Shown: positions 43,595 to 55,306, numbered from the stretch's first letter. The stretch is DNA of 64,000 nucleotides from Amaurobius ferox (GCA_951213105.1 OX578136.1:69988730-70052729), one strand, 5' to 3'. Notes: generated by a model from the letters alone, not told the origin. Translations and numbers: made by a program.

Positions 43595-43601
43595 CAAGAT
43601 C

Positions 43602-43903
43602 GTGGAGGGCACGGTAACCCAGTGGTTAGCACGCGGGGATTGCAGTCGGTAAGCCCAGGTTTGATTCCCTCCGCTACCAAAACTGCCGCCGTGTTCAAGC
43701 AGAGTACGATCACGTTAAACAAGGGTTGGTGGAACAAGGGTTGGCCACCGAAAGGTTGGTGGTAGGGACAGGAGGGTACGGTCCCTGTGGATGCCTCCCC
43801 CACTGGGTTCAGGTCGGAATTGGGTGGCTCTTACCGGTTGTCCAAACAGTTACCTTATACCTTTCTGGTAGATCGGACGGTCTGGGTCTCAAAAACAACA
43901 ACC
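43602..43903 (+). mobile_element. S1 SINE, full length
   Basis: The tRNA-like head at 43604-43680 has TAACCCAGTGGTTAGC (A-box-like) and GGTTTGATTCC (B box). The body has GATCACGTTAAAC, GGTCCCTGTGGATGCCTCCC and GTTCAGGTCGGAATTGGGTGG. The tail hairpin is CCGGTTGTCC/GGACGG followed by TCTGGGTCTC and CAACAAC. Direct repeats CAAGATC are at 43595-43601 and 43904-43910. The sequence after it (to about 44110) is also present in the composite copy at 57.6 kb. Confidence 0.9.
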
Positions 43904-44110
43904 CAAGATCATAACACTAACTGACTGCTTCATGGTAGCTGTAATCCAATCAGGCAACAAATATTTTACATACTTTACTCCATCACTAACAATTACGGAT
44001 ATTCAGGTCTCCTCATTCCAGATAACTCGGTTCTATTGTTCCACAGACTAATCAATAGGAGTTTATTCCTATTCTGGTCTCTTCTTTTTTAGTTTGGGAA
44101 ATATAAGTGA
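43904..44110 (+). repeat. S1-linked downstream sequence (shared with 57.6-57.83 kb)
   Basis: ATAACACTAACTGACTGCTTC, AATCCAATCAGGCA, AGACTAATCAATAG and TAGTTTGGGAAAT occur in the same order on the minus strand at 57832-57700. About 80 bp present here are absent there. It behaves as a 3' extension of the S1 element. Confidence 0.8.
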
Positions 44111-45380
44111 CTTTTTCTCTTGGAATTCCATAATTTTAACGGGTCTTTGAATTTAATTGTCTTGCCTAATTGTTCTATAACTTATCTTCAAACCATATTG
44201 GGGTAATTCAGTTTATAATGACTCAGGCTAATGTTCTTCTGTCATTGAAATATATTATCTTAATTCTTCTGTCATAATATGCCACTGTGCATATTTTATG
44301 TCTTTAACAGTTTGATTTTGAATTGAAAAAGTCAGCTGATGTATCTTATTCAGTTTAGAAAAACGGCCTTTGATATCAAAAAATTTTTTTAGTGTGGCAT
44401 AAATGTAGCATTTTACATGCAGCGTTGGTAATTTACGTAGCTTTCTAGGTGATCAATTAATACTCTTCAACATGTTTGTCATCATACTAAGTTACACAGC
44501 TTACTAAAATTTCAAGGAATAGAATATAAGTGACCAACAAATAAGTTACCAACAGAAGACCACTGGTCAAATTAATTGAATCCACACAACTGAGATAATT
44601 TATTAGCTCTATTACAGGGAAACCTTATTGGTTCCATGCTATGCCATAACACCTGACTGGCTTTAAGAACAACTAGGCTTATTAGTCAATTTTCGGTTAA
44701 GAAAATTTACTTCTTGTTTTATAAGACATTGTTTTTTGGGGTTATTTGACTATAATTTTTGACAGAATAAAGATGCTTCAACATAACGTATTGCCTTATA
44801 TTCTGCATTAGATTATATTTCTACTGATGCAGAATTTTAAAACATTATTCTAGAAAAGTATGGTGTTATGAGTCATCTAACCTGATAAATACATTTTTTC
44901 TCAATTTTGGCTATTAGTGTATGTAGAACATATAGTTACGGAATATCTCTACAGAACACAGTGGTTGGTTATAAGAAAACGTATTGAGTGGTATGAATAT
45001 CCATGGTGCAGGGTTGATTATCATTTTATTTAGAGTAATTGACTGCTATTTCGTAAATACCTTTAAATATCATATATATGTACTTCAGCAGAGCTGTCCA
45101 GGTGCATCATAAATCGCGAGCTGCATCCGGACAGTAAAATAATTTTGCAACCGGTAAAGTTTCATAATATGATTTTTCTCTAATTTCTGAGTGAAATTCA
45201 AACATAGATTAACAATATTTAGGCGTGAGTATTATAACGGGCGTGTTTGCATGTTTTAAATGTAATTCATATTTCTAAAATGTTCGAACTTATTTATTTA
45301 AACTGAAGACCACTGCCAGACATTAATAGCAGTGGATAGCCTGCAACAAAATTAGTAGTTTTACTTTAATCCTGTTTAAG
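44111..45380. other. AT-rich region, nothing recognised
   Basis: No coding frame of note and no repeat family recognised. Confidence 0.45.
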
Positions 45381-45562
45381 AGCAAACATTTGCATTCATG
45401 TATGCTCAAAGAACTAGGCAAAAATTATGTTATTAAAATTTATGTATTTCTATTCAAATCTTCCTATGTCTTACCGGTGGGGGGAAAGAGTTACTCTAAA
45501 CATAATGTGAGCCCCCACCCTTCCCGGACTGTGTTGCGGAAGACATCTTATATGAGAGTTGT

Positions 45563-45836
45563 ATATCCCGGTGGTTACAGTGCGGCGGTTGCATTAGAAG
45601 GACTCGGATACGCTTCCCGGCTCTGTCAATACCGTCCCCGTGTCTACGCGGAGTACAAGTACGTTGAATCAGTAGGTCCGATAGTTCTTCAGTGAGATTG
45701 GTGGCAGGGGAAGGAGGGTGCGATCCCTGTGGATATCACCCCCATTGGGTTCCGGTCTCTATTGGATGGTAGTGGGCCAGTCGTTTGAGCAAGTACCTTA
45801 CACCTTCGGGTAATTCTGACGGTCTAGGTCTAAAGA
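45563..45836 (+). mobile_element. S1 SINE, diverged
   Basis: A degraded tRNA head (CCCGGTGGTTACAGTGCGG, CTCGGATACGCTTCCC) is followed by GTGCGATCCCTGTGGATATC, CCCATTGGGTTCCGGTC and the tail CTTACACCTTCGGGTAATTC plus GACGGTCTAGGTCT. A 101-aa frame (45390-45695) overlaps it and is not a gene. Confidence 0.78.
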
Positions 45837-46329
45837 AAGAAAATATATTTTACAAAGCATTGTTTTGCCCCGTCCCTCTTTTTGTCGGTGTCCCTCCATA
45901 CATTATATTTATGTAAGAACAACACCCCTCCCCAAAACGCTGAACTATCCAGAGTTTGAAAGCACTCCACTTTACTAAGCATAATTAAATGTCAATGTCA
46001 CAGTAATTAAAAACATGTTGAGTGAGATATGTAAGAAAAATGAGTTGCATTACATTACGTAACTCCGAGTAATAAGAACGCACTTAAGTCTCTTAATTTC
46101 GGTGTAACTTGAGGAACAAGCTAACATCAGGGCAATCAGGTTGTGGAGCTTCGTCGGCGGAAACAAGGAAGATCTCACCGCGAGTAGAAGATAAGATCCC
46201 TAATGGACTGTACTTGGGGGTTAATGGCTTGGCGTGAATCTGAGTTTCAGTTAAGACATTAGTGTGCACAAATTAAGCTATCTACAATATATTTATATGC
46301 ATGTTTGTTAAAAGGTATGAATTATATAC
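45837..46329. other. Spacer, nothing recognised
   Basis: Includes a mildly GC-richer patch near 46130-46210 without recognisable content. Confidence 0.4.
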
Positions 46330-46339
46330 ATATATACAT

Positions 46340-46418
<79 letters not shown>
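46330..46418. repeat. (CA)n(TA)n microsatellite
   Basis: CA units pass into a long TA run, the same arrangement as at 10126-10176. Confidence 0.95.
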
Positions 46419-46419
<1 letters not shown>

Positions 46420-46560
46420 AATTTCAAATAGACAATCAAAGAAAATAGATAAAAAGAATATCAAATAAAGATGTCCTTACGGGGTATTATCAATGTCAAG
46501 GGGGATTGTGACCTCTTTTCCTGGTTTAAACGTGTTTTTTAATTCCAGGAAACACTCCCA
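46419..46560 (-). repeat. Possible diverged Penelope-like 3' UTR
   Basis: ATATCAAATAAAG..., AAGGGGGATTGTGACCTCTT, CCTGGTTTAAACGTG parallel the 3' UTR of the minus Penelope-like copy (ATATCAAAGAAAAC, AAAGGGGGATGCCAG, GACCTCTCATTCCC, GTTTAAAGTAC at about 10277-10380), and both abut a CA/TA microsatellite. The match is short and imperfect. Confidence 0.45.
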
Positions 46561-47340
46561 GAAACAGCCAACCGCCCGAAGCAGCATCTATTCGTGCGTA
46601 CGGGAAAATCAGAATCCGTGATCCCGGTTTTAGAAATTTATATAGCGGTGTTTGTTTCGAGCTGCAAATTGCGCCTTTACTCATCTCAACTTGTACATAA
46701 TGTTCAAAGATTATATTCTTTTGAACATCCTTATATATCCACAGATATATTCTTTTGATCATATATATATATATATATATACTTGTTCTTTTATTTTCCA
46801 CCTCGAATATCACTGGATGTTTATTTTCATCAACTGTATTCCTAAAATTCGAATTGCAATAGCTATTACAGTACAGAGATTAATTAAATATGCTTTATTA
46901 CTAACATCTCATATAATACATTAATAATTCTTCTCTTATGCTTATATATTTTATTTTTTATTTTATTAATTATAATAAATAATGTATTTTGTCACGCTAG
47001 AAAACTTATAAGATGTATATGATTTTTCATTAAATTTAAGTATTTCATAATCGTAGTTAGTTTACTTTACTTTTCATGTATTACTTTATATTTATAGGCA
47101 AAATGATTTTAAAAGTAATATATTTTAAACAAAGTATTTTTTGAACTAATTATCATATCAGTTAATATTGTTCTTTAATCAAACAATTATGATATAGTTT
47201 TGAAACGATGATGTTAGATGTGGCAACATGTCTTCAAAACTGCATGATCATTTTCATATTTAAGTATTAGAAACACATATTTTAAAAGCAATGCATGATA
47301 ATTTAACATCAACGCAACTTAAACAAATGATTATGAGTTA
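46561..47340. other. AT-rich region, nothing recognised
   Basis: A (TA)n run at about 46761-46780. Otherwise no feature. Confidence 0.45.
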
Positions 47341-47371
47341 CATCAAGGCAATTATCTGTTTGCGATAAGAC

Positions 47372-48500
47372 GTTTAACATTTCGTTCAAAGGTTAATTGG
47401 GGAAACAACACAGGCGAGTTCTGTTCGGAATCAGATAAGGTAAATGAAAATTGAATTGTACATGTACAATAATTGCATTTGTGAGTCTCGAGTAATGAAA
47501 TTACATACATTTCGTAAGTTATGGCTATTGCCGGGGCTTTAAACTATGAAAGACGTATTTTATAATTTTTATATTCACTGAAGATCTAAATTCTTGGTCA
47601 AGTCTAATAGAGTCTCTGCTATCTGAGTCCTGGTTGTCCAGAGTTCCGTGTTATCAGAGCTCGTATTTGACGGACTCATCACTTCTTTCTCATGAAGTCG
47701 AAACATCAATTTAAACATCATATTCTATTCAGTGAAATCGAGAAATAAAAACATAATATGTTCAACATTTTGTTCAAAAGTTAATTGGAGAAACACAGAC
47801 GAGCTGCGTTTGGAACCAAATAAAGTAAATGAAAATCGAATTGTGCATGTACAATAATTGCATTTGTGAGTCTCCAGTAATGAAATTGTATACATTTCGT
47901 AAGTTATGGCTATTGCTGAAACTATGAAGGACGTATTTTATAGTTTGTATCGTCACTGAAGAGTTAAATTCTTAGTCAAATCTATCAGTGTCCCGATTAT
48001 CTGAATCCCTGTTATAAGGAGCTCCGTGTTATCCGAGCTCGTTTTTTTCACGGATTTATCACTTCCTTCTGATGAAGTCGAAACATCAATTGAAACATCA
48101 TAATCTATTCAGTGAAATCGAGAAATAAAAACATAAGATTTTCAACATTTTGTTGAAACGTTAATTGGAGAAACACACACGAGTCGCGTTTGGAACCAAA
48201 TGAAGTAAATGAAAATCAAATTGTACATGTACAATAATTGCATTTGTGAATCTCCAGTAATGAAATTGTATGCAATTCGTAAGTTATGGCTATTGCTGAA
48301 ACTATGAAAGACGTATTTTATAGTTTATATCTTCACTGAAGAGTTACATTTTTCGTCAAGTCTATCAGTGTCCCGATTATCTGAGTCCCTGTTATAATGA
48401 GCTCCGTGTTATCCGAGCTCGTTTTTTTTCACGGACTCATCACTGCTGAAGTTGAAATATCATATTCTATTTAGTGAAACCGACAAATAAAATAATGATA
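47372..48500 (+). repeat. Three ~385-bp tandem units (pogo/Tigger-associated)
   Basis: Units start near 47372, 47760 and 48141. Each contains GTTAATTGG(A/G)GAAACA, GTACATGTACAATAATTGCA, GGCTATTGC and TCAAGTCTA. Each then has a segment of TATC(Y)GAG words (CCCGATTATCTGAGTCCC, CTCCGTGTTATCCGAGCTCG) and ends GAAATCGAGAAATAAAAACA or a variant. The TATCCGAG text resembles the terminal region of pogo/Tigger transposons. A diverged relative of the unit start is at about 55365-55510. Confidence 0.85.
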
Positions 48501-48800
48501 AATATAATATGAAGATCACGGATCTTATAAAACATTTTCCAGTTTCAGAGTTTACTACGGCGGAAGAGATTCAAGATTGGCTAAAAGAGGAACACAACAT
48601 AAGATGACCGATGACATAGTTATAAATTTTGAGGTAAAACAAAAGCGTGCCGAGCAGGATAATGTGTGTCCTGCAGAAGACTAAAAAATTACGCATATGG
48701 AGATACGGAAGGATTAGATGCGATTAATACCGCATTGTGGTGCATAGAACGTCAAAATGAGAGTACATCGAGTATTCGAGTGTATACAGTATGCACCTAA
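48500..48800 (+). pseudogene. Pogo/Tigger-type transposase C-terminal remnant
   Basis: The plus strand reads in one frame KITDLIKHFPVSEF, then TTAEEIQDWLKEEHNIR, then after a stop VKQKRAEQDNVCPAED and EGLDAINTALWCIERQNES-like text. This is the pattern of the acidic C-terminal tail of Tigger/jerky-type DDE transposases (EEI..WL... and A....L.W.E.Q). The catalytic domain is not present. It follows the triplicated segment and precedes Tc1 copy 2. Confidence 0.6.
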
Positions 48801-48842
48801 CAAATAAACACTCAAATAAATACTTATTTATTGCATATACAC

Positions 48843-49871
48843 TCTTTTGCAAAAAAAAAAACCGAAGCACCCTTAAAAAATAGTCGGATCATCTCAAAAA
48901 TTCGTATACAAATTCCTTTATACCAATTATGCAAATGATTAAATTTGCAAGGCCAATGAGTATTAACATCTGTCATAGCGCGCGTTTCTACTGTGAAACT
49001 ATCATTCTATAAAAGAGGTTAAATACGTGGATGGTTTATCTTCGCTCGTTATCGGCATTGCAGTTCCGTGGAGACACAGACAATAATGCCGTTACGACGT
49101 AACCGAAGATCTTATAAGCAATCAGAGGGGTTCGAACGAAGTCGTATAGTCGGTATGCGTGAAGCTGTCTGGTCATACCGAGCAATATGCCGCCACCTGC
49201 ACCAAAGAGACACTGCTGTGCAAAGGTGCTGGCAGCACTGGTTGCTGCAAGGAACTCGTCGGCGGAACAAAGTTTCTGGAAGGCCAAGGTTCACGAATGC
49301 GAGAAAAGATCGGATGATTGTAAGACAGGCCCGAACTAGCCCAAAGGCATCATTGTTCGCCATCTAACGTGCAACAGCCTCTTCCATGCCACACGTGGTA
49401 CCTTCCACCATCACGGCGCTTGGCTGAGGTGGGACGGTGCTCACGGCGGCCTTTAAGACGTCTCCCCGTAACCCAACAACATCGACAGTCATTAGAAGTG
49501 GTGTCGTAGCAGAGTATCATGGTTATCGGCAGAGAGGCATCGTATAGTGTTCAGCGATGAGTCACGCTTCAATCTTTCAGCACACAGCAATTACTCCTGG
49601 TGTTATGGTGTGGGGTGTATTATCTTACGACAGAAGGTTGCTTTTAGTCATCCTGCATACAACTTTAACAGCTCAACGATATGTTGATGAAATCCTGCTG
49701 CCGTTTGCGTTATCCTTCATGCCACGTCATTCAGGGGCCATTTTTCAACAAGATAATGCTACGCCACATACGGCTTGCATATTTGTATACTGTTTCCATG
49801 CTGTTGATACTGTTCCTTGGCCAGCGAGTTTACCAGACCTTTTGTCAATCGAGCATGTATGGGACATGCTA
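48843..49871 (+). pseudogene. Tc1-type transposase remnant, copy 2
   Basis: The left end is CTTTTGCAAAAAAAAAAAC. The N-terminus is intact for about 93 residues (49086-49363) with the helix-turn-helix region SRIVGMREAVWSYRAICRHL and GRPRFTNARKDRMIVRQAR. Frameshifts follow. HRIVFSDESRFNL (first Asp, about 49535-49573), FQQDNATPHTACIFVYCF (second Asp) and LSIEHVWDML (third Glu) are all readable. The spacing from second Asp to Glu is 32 residues. The 3' end is replaced by an S1 SINE from about 49873. Confidence 0.87.
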
Positions 49872-49872
49872 A

Positions 49873-50088
49873 GAAGTGCCGCATAATTTAGACCAAAAAC
49901 CAGTAGAAGAGACTTTCCGGGTAACGTGTCCTCTTTCCCCTAGTACCAATATCTCAGAAGGACGAACCAACATATTTAACACGCCCGTACTCTGTGTAAA
50001 CATGATGACAGTTTGGGCAGAGGCGGGAATCAAACTCTGGTCGTCCGAGAACAATTCCCATGCACTAAACTCTGGGCAGTCCCACTCC
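49873..50088 (-). mobile_element. S1 SINE lacking the hairpin tail
   Basis: It shares AATTTAGACC, CAGTAGAAGAG, ACATATTTAACACG and GCGGGAATCAAACTC with other S1 copies and has a worn tRNA head at about 50030-50088. The 3' hairpin region expected at the left end is missing, so the junction with Tc1 copy 2 involves a deletion. Confidence 0.75.
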
Positions 50089-50099
50089 TACCATAACCC

Positions 50100-50192
50100 C
50101 TTATATTTATCACCATTTTATAATACACACCATTTTATAATGAATGCACACCATTCTATAACGAATGCACACCATTATGTATATAATGCAAA
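50100..50192. repeat. Four ~22-bp tandem units beside the SINE
   Basis: ACACCATTTTATAATGAATGC-like units directly follow the S1 head. Confidence 0.8.
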
Positions 50193-50549
50193 TTAAGTTT
50201 GTTAATGGAAAACAAAAATGTATCCGCCGCCAGTACTTTAGGAATGACCGTTATACTTTAGGAATGACATCTGCCCTGCTCTGAGTATCACGAAATCCGT
50301 TTTCTCAATATTTAACCATTACTGTGCAGGGATGAGGGCGTGACATATTGTTGCTTTAATAAGAAATATATATGTCAATAAAGCAAATGCCAATAATTTA
50401 TAGGCAGCATTACTAATTATTAAAGCCCGGAAGTTGAAGAAAAACGCCTTGAAATATCTCTTTTGCCATTTTGTCTCTTAGATGAAGAAGATGTTTTAAG
50501 GGTGCATTAAATCGAAGAAAACAAATCGTAGAATGAAAGGTCATTTAAT
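50193..50549. other. Spacer, nothing recognised
   Basis: No recognised element. Confidence 0.4.
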
Positions 50550-52779
50550 AACAAGAAAGATCAATCATGCATAAAGAATTGATTATGAAACACTTTCCAA
50601 CTTCAATACAATTTCATTTAAACGTCTCTAAAATGTGATACATTCCTCGTTAATATTTTAAAATTATCACAATACTACATTAATTTATTATATTTGAAAA
50701 CTTAAAACTTCTTCGGAAAAAAAACGAACTTTATTCAAATGACGCCATTGAAATGTAAATTGCCTGTTTAAAACATCTCTAAAAAGGCGACACATTCCTC
50801 GGTAATGCTTTTAAAATTATCATAAAACTAAAATATGTTATTATATTTGAAAACTTCGTCGAAAACAACGGAAATTTATTCAAATGACGCCGTCGAAATA
50901 TAACACGCCTGGCTCTCTTTATAAAAGCAGCATTTCATTCATAAACATTTTCCCATTCATTATTTTCCTTATATACATAATGTATAAGGAAGTATTGTGA
51001 CGGGGTCGAAAATTCGAATTCGAGTTTTCGACGGGAGAGCACGTTTCAAGCATCCCTGATCACGAATCAAACACTTTTGAAGTGATGTGTGTGTGTGTGG
51101 GGGGGGGGGGGGGGTGTATATCAGTGAGTGTGTGGAGACGATAACTGACGAACGAATGGACCGATTCGAACCAAATTTGGTACAAAAATCACAATCCGTA
51201 GACACTGGAAGCCTATTGTTTTCATACGTAATCTAATGCTCAGAACTCCCCTAAATTTTCGAATATAATTTTGAAAAAATCGTCAAAAAATCAAAACCAC
51301 TGATAAAACAGCGCAAATCGACATTTCTTATGTAAATTTTCATTAGAAAACGATTGGTATAAATTATAGAACGCTATCACAAACCGTTCTCGAGATATTG
51401 CACATTTTTCAAAAAAATTATCAAAAAGTCATATAAAATGAAAAAAAAAAGATTTCCTATTGAGAAACATGTTCACTTTTCATATGTAATACCATACGAT
51501 AAATTGGGTGACATCATTCTCGTGGATCTAGCTCGTTCCATTCATAGAAAAAGGTACTTTGAGTAATACTTTTGAATTTGAACGCCAATAGTCATTTGGC
51601 TGCTGTAAGAATAACTTATTCTTCATACATAACGCTTGCCGGGATTTTGGCGACGAATTTGGCCGAATTTGGCGACTTTATGAAATGTTGCCAAAATAAC
51701 GAAAATCTCGCCAAATGGATAGAAATGACGCTAAATCAATGAAAATGGCGACTAATTGTCGAAAATTCAATATCCTGGAAAGAATACTAGTATCTACTAT
51801 AAGAAAAACCTATTTTTTTACTGTAAAAGTAGTAAATTCATTACATTATATAAGGAAAGTCATGTGTTGCCCACATCAGATTTTTTCATTCATCACGATA
51901 CTATAAAATTAATTTATTTAAAAATTTAAGACCATGGAAATATAAGTAATAAAACTCTATGCTTAAAATTTCATCGAAAAAATTCGTCCATCTTTCTGTA
52001 AAATCAATGAATATTTCATTTATATCAGCTATGTAGACTCCATGAGCTAAATAATTCTGAATTAAATAAATGCAGCAAAACTTTTATAACTCATTCTACA
52101 TATTTTGCTGTTTATATTTTCCCTCAGTGAAAAATAGGCTTCGTTGCAGAAATAATTAAATTTGGATGATCATTTAAACTCACATATATGTAAATGCGTT
52201 GTTTCAGTACGTAGATGCACATAATTTAAGCAAAAATAAAGTGGTTTTAGAACGGATGCAACACTAAATATGAATTTAAAAGAACTTTAAAAATCACGAT
52301 TTTGACACAAGATGGATGCCATATATTATTTTGAAGTGGGTCACGTGATCTCTTCATATAATATTCACGTGATCGCTTCATATAAGAGGTGTGATTATTA
52401 TTTTAATTTTTTTTAAAAAAACTACTGAATATAGTTTGCTAAAATTTTTTTTATATATTTTATAGGATAATTTGAATATTTTCTAAAATTTTCGAAGCAA
52501 TTTGTGAATTCTAAATTTGCTTGAAAAATATTTGAAAAATTAGGTCCTATAGGGTTCAATGTATATCATTTTTCAACCCGGGTTCAATCCAAAACTAATT
52601 GGGTGATATTATTCATTTATATTCCCATAGGTCCCACGGAATGTCTGAACAACGTACTAAAATTTCATTTTGATTTAGCCATTTTTACGGCAGTTATCGT
52701 GCTAACGGACAGGTAGGCAGACAGACAGAATGAATGAACAAAGTCATAAACACTTTTCAACTTTTTTGCAAAGTGTTAA
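50550..52779 (-). mobile_element. F2 element with an F1 element nested inside
   Basis: Outer parts 50550-50960 and 51885-52779 align with the uninterrupted copies at 61959-63270, 52916-54220 and 41623-42921. The interruption is the F1 copy 50961-51884. The outer copy ends in AAACACTTTTCAAC...AAAGTGTTAA at 52779. Confidence 0.88.
50961..51884 (-). mobile_element. F1 element inserted at a TT dinucleotide of F2
   Basis: The left flank is CCCATTCAT, then the F1 3' palindrome TATTTTCCTTATATACATAA. The right side ends CACATCAGATTTT, followed by TTCATTCATCAC. Uninterrupted F2 copies read CCCATTCATTTCATTCATCAC at this place (for example about 53800-53825 on minus). Insertion between two T residues with no added duplication explains the junctions, as reported for Helentrons. 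Inside are a GT run and a run of 16-17 G at about 51099-51115. Confidence 0.85.
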
Positions 52780-52915
52780 AAAGGAAATCAAACATACCTA
52801 AAATTCCAGCAAAATATATTAATTAATGTTTAAAGTTTAATTATATCTTTTAACGGTTTATGTTTTAAAGGTTTTATTTCTATAATGGGCTCAATGCGTG
52901 TTTTATATCATTTTT

Positions 52916-54220
52916 TTAACACTTTACAACACAGTTGAAAAGTGTTTATGACTTTGTTCATTCATTCTGTCTGTCTGTCTGTCTGTCCGTTAGCACGATA
53001 ACTTCCGTAAACATGACTTAATCAAAATGAAATTTTAGTATGTTGTTCTGACGATCTGTAGGACCTATGTGAATATAAATGAATAACATTACCCAATTAG
53101 TTTTGGATTGAACACGGGTTGAAAAATTGAAATACATTGAGCTGTATGGGAGCTAATTTTTCAAACATTTTTTAAGCGGATTTAAAATTCACACATTGCC
53201 TCCAAAATGTTAGGTAATATTCAAATTGTTTCATAAAATAGATAAAAAAAATTCAGCAAAATATATACAATAGTTTTTTAACTAAAAATGAAAATACTAA
53301 TTACACCTCTTATATGAAGCTAGCACGTGACCATGATATGAAAAGATCACGTGATCCACTTCAAAATGATATATGGCATCCATGTTGTCTCAAAATCGTG
53401 ATTTTTAAAGTTCTTTTTAATTCATATTGAGTGTTGTATCCGTCCTAAAACCACTTTATTTTTGTTTAAATTTTGTGCATCTACATACTGAAACAACGCA
53501 ATTACAATATATTTGAATTTAAATGCTCCTCCAAATTTGATGATTTCTACAACGAAGCCTATTTTTCACTTATGTAAAATGTAAACAGCAAAATATGTAG
53601 AATGAGTTGTATTTCAATTGCTGTATTTCTTTAACTTAAAATTATTTAGCTCATGGGGTCTGCATAGCTGATATGAATGAAATATTCATTGATTTTACAA
53701 AGAGAAGGACGATTTTTTCGATGAAGTTTTAAGCATAGAGTTTAATGACTTGTAGGTTCATGGTCTTAATTTTTAAATAAAATAAATTATTATGGTATTG
53801 TGATGAATGAAATGAATGGGAATATGTTATGAATGAAATGCTGCTTTTATAGAGAGAGACAGCGTGTTATTTTTTCTATGACGTTATTTGAATGAATTTC
53901 AATGGTTTTCGATGAAGTTTTCAAATATAATAAATTATCGTATTATTATGATAATTCTAAAATTATTACCAAGGAATGTATCGCATTTGAGAGATGTTTA
54001 AACCAGGCAATTTATATTTCAATGCCGTCATTTGAATGAAGTTCATTTTTATCGATGAATGTTTAAGTTTTCAAATATAAAAAATTAATGTAGTATTGTG
54101 ATAAGTTTTAAAATATTACCGAGGAATGTATTGTATTTTAGACATGTTTAAATAAAATTGCATTGAAGTTGGAATGCGTTTCATAATCAATGCTTTAAGC
54201 ATGATTGATATTTCTTGTTT
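52916..54220 (+). mobile_element. F2 element, complete copy
   Basis: It starts TTAACACTTTACAACACAG and contains the TCTG microsatellite, CACGTGACC/CACGTGATC pair (about 53325-53360), CATCCATGTTGTCTC and AACAACGCAATTAC. It ends GAAGTTGGAATGCG and GATTGATATTTCTTGTTT. It lies 136 bp from the copy at 50550-52779 in inverted orientation. Confidence 0.88.
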
Positions 54221-55095
54221 CTATATAAAATGTGTAGTTGAACTGTGTAACACAAACATTCACAATTATTTTTTTTTTGAAGGAGTCAGTTCTCTGACAT
54301 TGTTAACGTTTAGATGAGAAGAATCCAGCTCAATATGAAGCGCTAAATAAATACAATTTAAAAATTCTTTTAGTTATGATTTTATCTTTATTTAAACATA
54401 CTGCTCAAAGCTGTCTGATATACTCTCGAAAAAAGATTGAAAATATAGTGATTAGTGAATGCATAGGGATTAGTGAATGAATTATATAATGTAGTTAGTG
54501 AAATTGAATCTGTTTCCGTAGGAACTGGTCACATCATGAGAAAGAAATACAAGCGAGTGATTTCTTTCAGTAAATAATGATTTAGGAAAAAATAAAATCA
54601 TGGTTAAAATACTCGGAAGGTGATACTGATAATCCAGTCTTCACTAAAACGGATGATTACAAATGTCATAATTTTCAAATACATTTCGATTACCTCCGTA
54701 GAAGTCGAAATATTATTTCAGATTATGAAATATTTTCTTAGTGACTGTGTTTAACTTCCGACAATTTAAAAGAAAAATCTAGTAATTATGTTTAACCGCC
54801 AATATAAGTAAGGCATCTGAGTATCTGATAAGTAAATCTGGAAAATTATTTAAATACATCTATATAATTTACATTTTTTCCCCTTTGGATAGATATATTT
54901 ACCTAATTAACACCCTTAGTAAATGCCTATTTTTGCTGCCTATCTTGACGTTGAATTTTACTTATTGCCTGCCTATTTTAGAATATTTTACATCCTCAAT
55001 TCCCTTGATTTATTTATTATTCATGCTGCACATTATATTTCTCATGTAAGAGGTAATGCAAATAATCCTTAAAGATAAACCTCCATACAATTTAA
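54221..55095. other. AT-rich spacer, nothing recognised
   Basis: No gene or repeat recognised. Confidence 0.45.
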
Positions 55096-55099
55096 TTTG

Positions 55100-55306
55100 A
55101 TACTCATATACTTACTATTCATGTTACATATTGCTAAATTTTTATATGCAAAATATTGTAAACATTCTTTTTAATGAAAAGTTCATGCATTATAATGTAA
55201 TACTCATATACTTGCTTTTAATGTTTCATATTGCTATATTTTTATATACAAATTATTGTAAACATTCCTTTTAATGAAAACTCCATGTATTATAATTTAA
55301 TATTCA
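55100..55306. repeat. Two ~103-bp tandem units
   Basis: Each unit contains ACTCATATACTTRCT, CATATTGCTA, TATTGTAAACATTC and TTTTAATGAAAA in the same order. Confidence 0.85.

Noticed and set aside
45390..45695. 101-aa plus-strand ORF
   Set aside because: Its second half is S1 SINE sequence and its first half has no known motif, so it is not supported as a gene.
48061..48080. CTGATGAAGTCGAAAC resembles a hammerhead core
   Set aside because: Only four bases separate the two core strands, too few for any stem II. The neighbouring tandem unit has CATGAAGTCGAAAC at the same place. It is a chance match inside the ~385-bp repeat.
47372..48500. CRISPR-like regular repeats
   Set aside because: Units are long (~385 bp), diverged and without spacers, and the sequence is eukaryotic. 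No CRISPR array was seen anywhere.
50951..51893. 7-bp target-site duplication CATTCAT around the nested F1 copy
   Set aside because: Uninterrupted F2 copies already contain two CATTCAT words at this place, so no duplication is needed. The TT insertion model was preferred.
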